DNA of 34,851 bases from assembly GCA_023261445.1 (NCBI GenBank), contig JAHFOX010000015.1, positions 1 to 34,851 of the forward strand. The letters run 5' to 3'. The stretch is from Planctomycetota bacterium. GTDB lineage: Bacteria > Planctomycetota > Brocadiia > Brocadiales > Brocadiaceae. The notes under the pieces are model-generated. The model worked only from the letters and a program-made list of their open reading frames with translations. It searched no databases and was not told where the DNA came from. Shown here in pieces: positions 7,732 to 15,980 of this stretch (the first letter of the stretch is position 1; each line of letters starts with the position of its first letter). A program made the translations under genes and the position numbers.

Positions 7732-10386
7732 TTAATTAGGATTAAGTAATATTTTAGTCAACAACTCAACGGCAAAATTAAGTGCCTCATTTAGTTTTTC
7801 TACTATTTGTCCGCCTGCCTGTGCCATATCCGGCCTGCCGCCGCCGCCGCCGCCGATTACTTTTGCCACTTCTTTTGAGATATTCCCGGCGTGTAACCCG
7901 CGTTTTACTAAGGTTGGGCTTAAGGCAACAATTATTGTTGCGCGCCCGTCTTGTGTGGTTCCCAATATGATTGCGAGTTCTTTGCCGGATTTCATTAATA
8001 AATCTACAGTTTTTCTTAAATCTTCTACGGATGCATTTGCTAATTCTTTTGTAACAATCTTTACGCCGGAAACCTCTTTAGCATTTTCTATAAAAGAACC
8101 TGCTTTATCACCTAAATCCTTTTGTTTTAATTTATGCACCTCTTTTTGCAGATTTTTTAATTCATGTAAGACTTCCTGTGTTTTTGTAATCATTTTATTT
8201 TCTGAAGTGTTTAGTATGTCACACATTTCCTGAATAATCTTCTCTTTTTCTCTGGATCTGCTTAGCGCCTCAATACCCGTTATTGCCTCAATACGCCTGA
8301 CTCCTGCGGCAATAGACGATTCTCCAACAATCCTTAATAATCCAATTTCTCCGGAGTTATTTACGTGTGTTCCGCCGCACAGTTCCTTGCTGAAATCGCC
8401 GATGGAAACCACCCTGACCAGTTCTCCATATTTTTCTCCAAATAGGGCGATAGCGCCTGCGCTTCTTGCTTCCTGTATGGTTGACTCTTTTGCCAGTACG
8501 GGTTTATTTTCCAAAATTCTTTCGTTGACCAGGTCTTCAATTCTCGACATTTCCTCTTTTGTTAAACTGGAGAAGTGATGAAAATCAAAACGCAGGCGAT
8601 CAGGTGTAACAAGAGAGCCTGCCTGTTCTGCGTGCTGGCCTATTACTCTTCTTAGTGCGTAGTGCAGAATATGTGTTGCCGAGTGATTCTTTCGAATAAA
8701 ACTTCTTCGATGCACATCAACTTTTGCGTTGACCACACTTCCCTGTTTGAGTTCTCCTTTTACCACCTTACCCATGTGCAGGATAAAATCGCTATTTTTC
8801 TTTGTGTCTGAAATGTTAACGAGGTTTCCATTTGATTCTAATATGCCTGTATCGCCAATCTGTCCGCCTGACTCACCGTAGAAGGGTGTTTGGTCTAAGA
8901 TTACTGTAACTTCGCCTCCTGCTTTAGCCGTATCTACAAGTTGGTTATCATGTATTATAGCAATTACCTTGCCTTCGCACGCGCATTTCTCGTAGCCTAA
9001 AAATTTAGTGCCTTTAGAAATGTCTTTAATCTTGCTAAGAGGTCCAGTATCGAATACTTGTCCAGTCATTTGGGATGAAGATTTTGCCTGTAGTCGCTGT
9101 TTTTTGAGTTCTTTCTCGAAACCGTCCCTGTCAACTGTAAATCCTTTTTCATTTAGAATTGATTCCGTTATGTCTAAAGGGAAACCGTATGTATCGTATA
9201 ACTTGAAAGCCTCCTTGCCTGTAAGAATTTTTTGTTTGTTTTTTTGCAAAGTTTCCATTAACTCTTCCAGTATTTGATTTCCCTGATTCAGAGTTTCATG
9301 GAATTTTTCTTCCTCGCTTTTCACGATTCGTGCAATGTTCTCTCTTCGTTGTTTAATATCTGGATAATAATCTTGCATCACATCGCTTACGATTGGCACC
9401 AGTTTAAATAAAAAGCAATCGTTTATCCCCAGTTGTGCGCCGTCCCGTATGGCGCGCCTTAACAAGCGTCTTTCTATATATCCCCGACCCTCATTGCTTG
9501 GCAGAACGCCGTCTGAAATACAAAAAACGCATGCCTTAGTGTGGTCAGCGATGCGACGCATGAGTACGGCATGCTCTAATTTTCCATTGTATTTTAACTT
9601 TGTGATTTCTTCTATGCATTTGATAATAGGGCGGAAAATATCAATGTCAAAATTGGTTTGAACTCCCTGCATGACACGGGTCATCCTTTCCAGGCCCATG
9701 CCTGTATCAACATTCTTGTGTGGTAACGGTTCCAGTTTGCCGCCTTCTTTGCGGTCAAATTGCGTAAACACAAGATTCCATATCTCTACATATCGGTCGC
9801 AGTCGCATGCTGGTTCACATTCCTTTCGCCCACAGCCGATGTTTTCTCCTTGGTCAAAAAAAATCTCAGAACAAGGGCCGCAAGGACCGTTAGGTCCATG
9901 TGTGGGTGCGTTTGAAGGCCAGAAGTTGTCCCTTTCGCCGTACAGGTAAATCTTTGATTTGGGTATACCGATATGTTTCTCCCAAATTTCATACGACTCC
10001 CGATCATCTTTATAAACACTTACACTTAAACGTTTCTCTGAAATTTTTAATTCCTGTACTAAGAACTCCCATGCCCATTCAATAGTTTCTTTCTTAAAAT
10101 AATCTCCAAAGGAAAAATTACCTAACATCTCAAAAAATGTATGATGGGATGCTGTTTTGCCTACATTGTCAATGTCACCCGTACGGATGCATTTCTGACA
10201 CGTGGTTGCTTTTTTGAAATTTAGATTCCCTTTGCCCAAGAACATGTCCTTGAATTGATTCATTCCCGCACCGGTAAAAAGAAGCGTAGGATCGTTTTGT
10301 GGAACTAATGAATCGCTGGGCCAAATTACGTGTGATTTTCTTTCGAAAAATTTTAGAAATTTGTTACGAATCTCGCTTGTCTTCAT
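7732..10386 (-). CDS. alaS: alanyl-tRNA synthetase
   Basis: Charges tRNA-Ala in the cytoplasm and clears mischarged Ser/Gly. The 884-residue length is typical. Domains in order: class II catalytic core (about 1-240; SDSLVPQNDPTLLFTGAGMN near the start, motif 3 region MGLERM), tRNA-recognition helices, and an editing domain with the zinc-type HSATH (568-572) and CGGTH (from 670). A C-terminal DHHA1-type domain follows, with a six-Gly run before RPDMAQAGG. Start ATG 10386 matches the family N-terminus MKTSEIRNKFLKFF; no good Shine-Dalgarno is visible. It follows recA after only nine bases, so it is probably cotranscribed. A recX gene, often between recA and alaS, is absent. Confidence 0.97.
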   Translation of the reverse strand: MKTSEIRNKFLKFFERKSHVIWPSDSLVPQNDPTLLFTGAGMNQFKDMFLGKGNLNFKKATTCQKCIRTGDIDNVGKTASHHTFFEMLGNFSFGDYFKKETIEWAWEFLVQELKISEKRLSVSVYKDDRESYEIWEKHIGIPKSKIYLYGERDNFWPSNAPTHGPNGPCGPCSEIFFDQGENIGCGRKECEPACDCDRYVEIWNLVFTQFDRKEGGKLEPLPHKNVDTGMGLERMTRVMQGVQTNFDIDIFRPIIKCIEEITKLKYNGKLEHAVLMRRIADHTKACVFCISDGVLPSNEGRGYIERRLLRRAIRDGAQLGINDCFLFKLVPIVSDVMQDYYPDIKQRRENIARIVKSEEEKFHETLNQGNQILEELMETLQKNKQKILTGKEAFKLYDTYGFPLDITESILNEKGFTVDRDGFEKELKKQRLQAKSSSQMTGQVFDTGPLSKIKDISKGTKFLGYEKCACEGKVIAIIHDNQLVDTAKAGGEVTVILDQTPFYGESGGQIGDTGILESNGNLVNISDTKKNSDFILHMGKVVKGELKQGSVVNAKVDVHRRSFIRKNHSATHILHYALRRVIGQHAEQAGSLVTPDRLRFDFHHFSSLTKEEMSRIEDLVNERILENKPVLAKESTIQEARSAGAIALFGEKYGELVRVVSIGDFSKELCGGTHVNNSGEIGLLRIVGESSIAAGVRRIEAITGIEALSRSREKEKIIQEMCDILNTSENKMITKTQEVLHELKNLQKEVHKLKQKDLGDKAGSFIENAKEVSGVKIVTKELANASVEDLRKTVDLLMKSGKELAIILGTTQDGRATIIVALSPTLVKRGLHAGNISKEVAKVIGGGGGGRPDMAQAGGQIVEKLNEALNFAVELLTKILLNPN

Positions 10387-10395
10387 AATTGTAGA

Positions 10396-11487
10396 TTATT
10401 TTTCAGCCTTCTTGGATATGGTTTCCGCCTTGGTTTTTTCGGAGGTCTTTTCAGTTGTTTTTTCTGTAATTAATTCTGGTTTTATCTTTTTGAGTATAGC
10501 CTGTTCAATTTCTTTCATTAATTCAGGTTTTCCCTCAATAAACTGTCTGGAATTTTCCCTGCCCTGTCCTAGTCGGAGTTCGCCGTAGGAAAACCAGGTG
10601 CCAGACTTATCAATAATCTGATGTTCGACTCCGAGGTCAATTATATCTCCTGCACGGGAAATACCTGTATTATATAAGATGTCAAACTCAGCTTTTTTAA
10701 AGGGTGCCGCAACTTTGTTTTTGGCAATCGTGGCACGGACTCTGTTTCCAATTGCTACGTCACCATCCTTTATGCTGCCAATTCTCCGTATATCTATACG
10801 CACGGATGAATAGAATTTTAGCGCCCTACCTCCCGGCGTTGTTTCCGGGTTTCCACCGTACATGACACCGATTTTTTCTCTGATTTGGTTTATAAAAATA
10901 ACAGTTGTTTGAGATTTTGATATACAACCTGTTAGTTTACGTAACGCCTGTGACATTAATCTTGCTTGTAATCCTATGTGTGCATCGCCCATTTCTCCCT
11001 CAATTTCTGCACGAGGTACAAGGGCTGCAACAGAATCAACCGCAATAATATCTACTGCATTGCTTCTTACAAGTAATTCTGCAATTTCAAGTGCCTGTTC
11101 ACCAGTATCGGGTTGATTGACCATAAGATTATTCAGGTCTACCCCTAATTTTTTTGCATAGTCAGGGTCTAAGGCATGTTCGGCATCAATGAAGGCTGCC
11201 GTACCACCATCTTTTTGGGCGTTAGCAATAATATGAAGAGTCAGGGTGGTCTTACCAGAAGATTCGGGACCAAATATTTCTATGACTCTGCCGCGTGGTA
11301 TGCCGCCCACGCCTAATGCAATATCCAGAGATAATGCTCCAGTCGAGATAGTAGGAACATCTAACCGCGTCTCGCCGCCCAACTTCATTATCGTTCCTTT
11401 GCCATACTGCTTCTCGATTTGTGAAATTGCTCTTTCTAAGGCTTGCTGTCGCTTTTCCTTATTTACATCTTCAGGTTTTAATGTCAT
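10396..11487 (-). CDS. recA: recombinase A
   Basis: ATP-dependent strand-exchange protein for recombinational repair and SOS induction. The 363-residue protein has Walker A GPESSGKT (73-80), the [12 protein letters not shown] block, Walker B ([12 protein letters not shown]), and the L2 loop region [18 protein letters not shown]. The last ~30 residues are a Lys/Glu/Thr-rich acidic-basic tail, as in many RecA proteins, here with an imperfect repeat of EKT units. The start ATG at 11487 follows the thpR stop by 28 bases. I saw no LexA-type palindrome immediately upstream of recA or of thpR, so SOS control is not evident from this sequence. Confidence 0.98.
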   Translation of the reverse strand: MTLKPEDVNKEKRQQALERAISQIEKQYGKGTIMKLGGETRLDVPTISTGALSLDIALGVGGIPRGRVIEIFGPESSGKTTLTLHIIANAQKDGGTAAFIDAEHALDPDYAKKLGVDLNNLMVNQPDTGEQALEIAELLVRSNAVDIIAVDSVAALVPRAEIEGEMGDAHIGLQARLMSQALRKLTGCISKSQTTVIFINQIREKIGVMYGGNPETTPGGRALKFYSSVRIDIRRIGSIKDGDVAIGNRVRATIAKNKVAAPFKKAEFDILYNTGISRAGDIIDLGVEHQIIDKSGTWFSYGELRLGQGRENSRQFIEGKPELMKEIEQAILKKIKPELITEKTTEKTSEKTKAETISKKAEK

Positions 11488-11515
11488 ATTTCACCAATAT
11501 AAAAAGGTTGTTGGG

Positions 11516-12082
11516 TTATGAAACTAAATCAATGCTGTTTAATTTCGTATATGTAGGTCCTTGCGGTGAAAGTTCACTTTTCATCAAAACAACCTGTGTA
11601 ATATGTTCCGCGCCAAATTTAAACCCACTGTAAGAATTCATACTTTCCATAAGTTTTCTGACGTTTCTGCGTGTCTTTATTCGTCCTACAGTAAGATGTG
11701 CCTCGAATTTGCGTTCTTCGTGTTCTACACCTAATGCTGCTAATTGATTGTCCAGTCTTTCATGGGTTTTAGCTAAAATCCCGTTTAAATCTATTATATC
11801 AGCAAAAATAACTCGCGGATTTTTTTCTGTTGGGAAAACACCCACGCCTATATAATCAAGATTAAAAGGATGTGTGTTGGCTACCGAATTTTTAATTATA
11901 TCAGAAACCGAAGCAATTTTTTCTTCGTCAATATACCCGATAAATTTAAGAGTGATATGAAGATTTTCAGGAGTTACCCAGCTAACGTCTGCATCCGCCT
12001 TTTTAAGCGTATTCTGGAATTCTACTAATTTTTCCCGAAATTCTTCGTTAATTTCAACCGCAACAAAGAGCCTTACTTCCAT
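11516..12082 (-). CDS. thpR: RNA 2',3'-cyclic phosphodiesterase (2H family)
   Basis: Hydrolyses 2',3'-cyclic phosphates to 2'-phosphomonoesters; also known as a 2'-5' RNA ligase-like protein. The 188-residue protein has the two catalytic HxTx motifs of the 2H superfamily: HITLKFIGY (His42/Thr44) and HLTVGRIK (His129/Thr131). The N-terminal RLFVAVE strand and the DVSWVTPENLH block are typical of ThpR. The start is placed at ATG 12082; a TTG at 12088 would add two residues. No Shine-Dalgarno is visible, and the promoter candidate puts the RNA start only ~10 bases upstream. It is followed by recA after 28 bases, a neighbour that does not explain its role. Confidence 0.9.
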   Translation of the reverse strand: MEVRLFVAVEINEEFREKLVEFQNTLKKADADVSWVTPENLHITLKFIGYIDEEKIASVSDIIKNSVANTHPFNLDYIGVGVFPTEKNPRVIFADIIDLNGILAKTHERLDNQLAALGVEHEERKFEAHLTVGRIKTRRNVRKLMESMNSYSGFKFGAEHITQVVLMKSELSPQGPTYTKLNSIDLVS

Positions 12083-12099
12083 ACACAAATTATTTGATA

Positions 12100-12130
12100 A
12101 TTATAGACGGATAAAATTGTAAGTTGTCAG
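12100..12130 (-). promoter_or_regulatory. candidate promoter for thpR-recA-alaS
   Basis: Minus strand: a perfect TATAAT (12105-12100) with CTGACA (12130-12125) 19 bases upstream. The spacer is two bases longer than ideal. Predicted RNA start near 12093, about ten bases before the thpR ATG, so the message would be nearly leaderless. Confidence 0.4.
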
Positions 12131-12229
12131 TTATCTGCACTCAACAAAAAGGAAAAGGCTTTCCACATACAAGGTTCTGCAAGCGGAGATTCCTACAAAT
12201 TGCATGATAAAGTGAATCCTGTTTTAAAG

Positions 12230-13573
12230 CTAAGAATTTAATTTGATTGCCTCCGGCATTTCACATAGATTTTTAATAGTATTGTTAAGCCTTGTCAGTG
12301 TCTTTTCCTTTCCGAGTAGTTCCATCGTTTCAAAAATACCGGCGCTAACACTCTTTCCCGTTATGGAAATCCTCAGTGGCTGTGCAAGCTTTGAAAAGCT
12401 AACCCCTGTTTTTACAGTTAATGCCCGTAGTGAGTCTTCTAAGTTTTTCTTATCAAAATCTTCTATGTGAGAAATAGCTGAGTACACATCTCTCAATAAC
12501 TCGACAATTTTTTCTTTTTTGAGGAATTTCTCCACGGCAACCAGATCATATTCAATCGTATCATTAAAGAAAAACCTCGTCTGCTCCAGTAAGTCCTGAA
12601 AAGTTTTAAACCGTTCGTGGTACAACGTTACAAGATTTGACAGCCACCCTCGTGGGATTTTTGCCATATCAATACCAGATTTTTCAAAAAACCTCTCTGC
12701 TTCTGTAGTCAATTGCTCAATGGGCGTATTTTTAATATATTGACCGTTCATCCAATCCAATTTTGTGTTGTTGAATTGTGCACTGGTCTTATTTACGCGT
12801 TTCAAGGTGAACTTATCAATCATTTCGGGAATTGATATGATTTCCTGATCATTTCCAGGCGACCATCCCAAAAGGGCAAGGAAATTTACCAAGGCATGAG
12901 GTAAATAGCCTTTATCCCGATACTCTGTAACAGAAGTCGCCCCATGTCGTTTGCTTAATCTCGAGCCATCTTCCCCAAGTATCATTGGAATATGAGCGAA
13001 TTCTGGTATTTTAAATCCAAAGGCTTTGTAAAGAGCGATTTGCTTTGGTGTATTTGATATGTGATCGTCTCCTCTGATAATGTGTGTGATTTCCATATCG
13101 GCATCATCTACTACACAGGCGAAATTATAGGTTGGGAAACCGTCAGCCTTGAGAATCACAAAATCCTCAATAAGCGCTGTATCAAAGGTGATATTACCGT
13201 GTATGAGGTCATTAATTTCTGTTGTTCCATCCTGCATCTTGAAACGAATAGCTTTGCGGCCTTCAGCATCGGTATCGTAAAATGCCTTTCCCTGTTCTAC
13301 CAGTTTTTCTGCAGATCGCTTATATATAGCTAGTCGTTGGCTCTGGGAATACGGACCCGCATCCCAGTCTAATCCCAGCCATTTCATACTATCAAGGATG
13401 GCTTGTGTGGCTTCCTCTGTAGAGCGTTGTTGATCGGTATCTTCTATGCGTAACAGGAAAACACCTTTATTATGCCTTGCAAAGAGCCAGTTAAATAGGG
13501 CTGTTCTTGCGCCTCCGATATGGAGATAGCCTGTAGGGCTTGGCGCAAAACGGACTCTGATATTTGAAGTCAA
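12230..13573 (-). CDS. gltX: glutamyl-tRNA synthetase
   Basis: Class I synthetase that charges tRNA-Glu (and possibly tRNA-Gln where an amidotransferase exists). Motifs: FAPSPTGYLHIGGARTALF, with the HIGH-type HIGG at about residue 18, and SRLSKRHG (KMSKS equivalent) near residue 205. The C-terminal anticodon-binding region is alpha-helical. Length 447 residues. The start is placed at TTG 13573 because AGAAAGGA lies 6-7 bases upstream and the protein then begins M-TSNIRVRFAPSPTG as in the family. A longer frame to 13660 would run through the promoter. Stand-alone transcription unit, with 147 bases before the thpR start. Confidence 0.95.
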   Translation of the reverse strand: MTSNIRVRFAPSPTGYLHIGGARTALFNWLFARHNKGVFLLRIEDTDQQRSTEEATQAILDSMKWLGLDWDAGPYSQSQRLAIYKRSAEKLVEQGKAFYDTDAEGRKAIRFKMQDGTTEINDLIHGNITFDTALIEDFVILKADGFPTYNFACVVDDADMEITHIIRGDDHISNTPKQIALYKAFGFKIPEFAHIPMILGEDGSRLSKRHGATSVTEYRDKGYLPHALVNFLALLGWSPGNDQEIISIPEMIDKFTLKRVNKTSAQFNNTKLDWMNGQYIKNTPIEQLTTEAERFFEKSGIDMAKIPRGWLSNLVTLYHERFKTFQDLLEQTRFFFNDTIEYDLVAVEKFLKKEKIVELLRDVYSAISHIEDFDKKNLEDSLRALTVKTGVSFSKLAQPLRISITGKSVSAGIFETMELLGKEKTLTRLNNTIKNLCEMPEAIKLNS

Positions 13574-13615
13574 ACCGTATTCCTTTCTATAAAAAATATT
13601 TAATAATGATTGGTT

Positions 13616-13645
13616 ATGATAACGAATATTAAATAAAAGTGTCAA
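13616..13645 (-). promoter_or_regulatory. gltX promoter
   Basis: Minus strand: TTGACA (13645-13640), 18-base spacer, TATCAT (13621-13616). RNA start predicted near 13609, giving a ~36-base leader that contains the AGAAAGGA ribosome binding site before the TTG start. Confidence 0.55.
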
Positions 13646-13705
13646 GCGTTTTATTGGCAAGGCGAAGGGAAGACTAGCTTATATTTCTTATGGTGCTTAG
13701 AGATA

Positions 13706-13734
13706 TTGACAAACCTTTGTGATGTTATTATAAA
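13706..13734 (+). promoter_or_regulatory. promoter upstream of the RCC1-repeat gene
   Basis: TTGACA (13706-13711), 17-base spacer, TATAAA (13729-13734). The -35 is followed by AACC, the same extension seen at the promoter at 17446. The next substantial gene starts 300 bases on (14038), so the leader would be long. Confidence 0.5.
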
Positions 13735-14037
13735 TATTATTCAAATCAAAGGTCGGTTATGCTAAAAGCTAATTGTTTATGGCTGTAATAAATGGCTAAA
13801 TGAGATGGTCCAAATTTACTTAGAAAGGTACAGATGATTGGGAACAAAAAAATACGGATAATTTGTTTAAAAAATGTCGTAGTCAAGAATATGTTTTTAA
13901 AAAGGGAGGCAAAAAGATTATGAGAAACATGTAACACTAGAAATATAAAAATCAGTATTTACCAGTTAAAATATCCTAAAAGGAGTGTCTTTCATTAAGG
14001 TTGATGTATTTTTTTATAAAAGGGAGTATGTAAAGTT
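13735..14037 (+). other. long leader of the RCC1-repeat gene; no gene except a four-codon mini-ORF
   Basis: About 300 bases of AT-rich DNA with no credible protein gene; a 63-codon minus-strand frame looks random and lysine/phenylalanine-biased. The only structure I see is a duplicated translation start: a stretch around 13899-13931 resembles that around 14018-14048. Confidence 0.45.
13920..13934 (+). other. four-codon mini-ORF (M-R-N-M) duplicating the RCC1 gene start
   Basis: ATG AGA AAC ATG TAA, preceded by GGGAGG (13904-13909). The gene start at 14038 reads ATG AGA AAC ATA after AGGGAG. Both copies share ttatgagaaacat and a purine-rich binding site, 118 bases apart. It may be a leader peptide or a duplication scar. 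Confidence 0.35.
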
Positions 14038-15261
14038 ATGAGAAACATATCTTTTGGCAGTGTCAATGATAAAGTAAGTATTTTTTGGTTAATAGCAATT
14101 TTATTTTCACTGTTATTAATGGCAAGTGGAGCGTCTTTCGCATCAACAACACCCCGGATTTCTGCAGGGGAGTATCACAGCCTTGCCCTAAAATCTGACG
14201 GGACGGTTTGGGCTTGGGGAAATAATTCAGATGGCCAATTGGGAGATAGGGAAACTATAAATAGAAGAATGCCAGTTGAGGTGCTTGGATTAAAAGATGT
14301 TGTTGCTATTGCTGGTGAGAATACAAACAGCCTTGTCTTAAAGTCGGATCGCACGGTTTGGGTTTGGGGGGATAATTCAGATGGTCAATTGGGTGATGGT
14401 ACAACTAAGAAAAAATATTTTCCTGTGCAGGCGCATGGGCTTAAAGACGTCATTGCTATTGCTGGAGGAAACTCACATAGCCTGGCATTGAAATCGAACG
14501 GTACTGTTTGGACTTGGGGAAATAATAAAAATAGTCAATTGGGAGATAATACAACTACGAATAGAAACATACCTGTGCAGATATGTAAGTTCAAAGGGGT
14601 TGTTGCCGTTGCTGGCGGAGGATTTCATAGCCTTGCCCTGAAGTCTAATGGAACCGTCTGGGCGTGGGGATTTAATAATGAAGGCGCCTTAGGTGATGGG
14701 ACAAATATGAACAGAAGCACACCCGCGAAGGTTGGTAGCCTCAGTAATGTAACCGCCATCGCCAGTGGATACCGTCATAGCCTTGCCCTGAAGTCAGACG
14801 GTACAGTCTGGGCGTGGGGATTAAATTGTTACGGTCAGTTGGGAGAGGGAACGACCGCGAATAGAAATACGCCTGTAAGGGTAAGTAATCTTAGTAATGT
14901 TATTGCCATTGCTTGTAAAGGGAATCACAACCTTGCACTTAAGTCGGACGGTACGGTGTGGGCTTGGGGATCGAATTTCTATGCTCAATTAGGAGATGGG
15001 ACAGAGGAGAACAGAAACACTCCTGTACGGGTAAGTAATCTCGGAGGTGTTATTGCTATTGCTACTGGGAACTCGCACAGCCTTGCCCTGAAGTCAGACG
15101 GCACGGTCTGGGTGTGGGGATTGAATGGCTCTGGTCAATTGGGAGACGATTCGCCAAGGGATAGACATACCCCCGTTCAGGTTAAGAACATTAATTTAAT
15201 CCAATCGAAGGTACTAACACCAGAGACGACAACGACACAAAAAGCGACTTCATTACAGTGA
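14038..15261 (+). CDS. exported RCC1-repeat seven-bladed propeller protein
   Basis: Function unknown; the fold is predicted to be a complete seven-bladed beta-propeller, usually a protein-binding platform. The 407-residue protein starts with a signal peptide (hydrophobic run about 14-33, cleavage likely after SFA near 36). Seven RCC1 units follow, each with a close match to HSLALKSDGTVWAWG and then QLGDGT, at about 50-residue intervals from ~40 to ~385. The tail is a short Thr-rich linker (PETTTTQKATS) that ends abruptly. AGGGAG lies 12 bases before the ATG. Similar secreted RCC1 proteins in planctomycetes often carry a TPT linker and a C-terminal Ig-like domain; here such a domain is found detached downstream at 15376. 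Confidence 0.85.
   Translation: MRNISFGSVNDKVSIFWLIAILFSLLLMASGASFASTTPRISAGEYHSLALKSDGTVWAWGNNSDGQLGDRETINRRMPVEVLGLKDVVAIAGENTNSLVLKSDRTVWVWGDNSDGQLGDGTTKKKYFPVQAHGLKDVIAIAGGNSHSLALKSNGTVWTWGNNKNSQLGDNTTTNRNIPVQICKFKGVVAVAGGGFHSLALKSNGTVWAWGFNNEGALGDGTNMNRSTPAKVGSLSNVTAIASGYRHSLALKSDGTVWAWGLNCYGQLGEGTTANRNTPVRVSNLSNVIAIACKGNHNLALKSDGTVWAWGSNFYAQLGDGTEENRNTPVRVSNLGGVIAIATGNSHSLALKSDGTVWVWGLNGSGQLGDDSPRDRHTPVQVKNINLIQSKVLTPETTTTQKATSLQ
14154..15192 (+). repeat. seven tandem RCC1-coding units (~50 codons each)
   Basis: DNA-level near-repeats, for example forms of cttgccctgaagtcagacgg followed by a tgggcgtgggga-like stretch, recur about every 150 bases. Units 4, 5 and 7 are the most alike, suggesting recent internal duplication or conversion. 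This is coding repetition, not a mobile or CRISPR repeat. Confidence 0.8.
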
Positions 15262-15375
15262 CTTATTGAATAAAGACGGTAATTTCTAAGAATTTTTGTA
15301 CTTCGAGATTAATACTATTTCAATAAAATTTAAAGATAGGCAGTAAAGTTTTTTGAAAACAATTAATCGTCAGTA

Positions 15376-15747
15376 TTGCTACACCAACACCGACGACTCA
15401 GCATACTAATACCGTTGCCAACCATTACACCGACACCAACGGGATGCGAGACTGAGTCTATATCGGCATCACCGAGCGAACTGGTTCTTAAAAGTGGGGA
15501 GGGTGGAGAAGTGAAGGTGACTTTGATACCGATTGAAGGATGTTCGCCAGAAGAAGGAGATGTGGTTACAACTAAGATTAATAAGTCCGACAGGAAACAT
15601 ATATTTGTATCACCACGAAGTGCAACTACTGACGTCAATGGTGAGGCGTTCTTTATAATTACTGCTAAAAACAAGACAGGAAATGCGAAGGTTAAATTTA
15701 GATATGAAAAACTTAAAGATACTGTAAAGGTAAAAGTTATAAAATAA
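15376..15747 (+). pseudogene. orphan Ig-like (Big-1-type) domain fragment, probably decayed
   Basis: An open frame of 123 codons with no ATG or visible ribosome binding site at its head. It encodes CETESISASPSELVLKSGEG followed by an Ig-like beta sandwich, with VSPRSATTDVNGEAFFIITA and GNAKVKFRYEK near the end. This is the kind of domain found at the C-terminus of long secreted anammox and planctomycete proteins after a TPTPT linker. The linker remains are split between two frames: TPTPTG leads into the domain in this frame, whereas ATPTPTT is read from the frame one base on, which suggests a frameshift. The stretch 15262-15375 between the RCC1 stop and this fragment has stops in every frame. 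Either the tail of the RCC1 gene or the remnant of another gene; expression is doubtful. Confidence 0.55.
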
Positions 15748-15778
15748 CAAGGTCCGTGTCATAGAAATATAGAAAGAC

Positions 15779-15818
15779 GGGGCGTTACGTTCAAAGGCGT
15801 GATACCCCTTCTTTTTTT
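15779..15818 (+). terminator. intrinsic terminator after the Ig-like fragment
   Basis: GGGG (15779-15782) to CCCC (15805-15808) closes an 11-bp imperfect stem (two G-U wobbles, one C-A mismatch). TTC and seven T (15812-15818) follow. It would end rightward transcripts from the RCC1 region. Confidence 0.65.
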
Positions 15819-15980
15819 AGTTGATATAAAGCCAGTGGATGTTAAACTATTGCGATTAGTTAAGATGAATTTTATGAGGTTTTAGTATTGATTATATACA
15901 CAAATTAAGGCTTGCCATCGTAAATTAATAAGAGTTACATAAATTTAAATAAGTTTTTATAAATATAGGGATAGTTGTTG

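Noticed and set aside
7831-7856. GCC/CCG triplet run resembling a microsatellite
   Set aside because: It encodes the conserved poly-Gly stretch near the C-terminus of alaS and is in frame; not an independent repeat.
12083-12229. Possible LexA/SOS box before thpR-recA
   Set aside because: No inverted repeat of the CTGT-N8-ACAG or GAAC-N4-GTTC type could be found by eye.
13746-13937. 63-codon minus-strand frame starting MLHVSHNLFASLF
   Set aside because: Low-complexity Phe/Leu-rich, no ribosome binding site, lies over the predicted leader of the RCC1 gene.
14154-15192. Regular ~150-base repeats considered as CRISPR or mobile repeats
   Set aside because: They keep the reading frame and encode RCC1 propeller units; there are no spacers.
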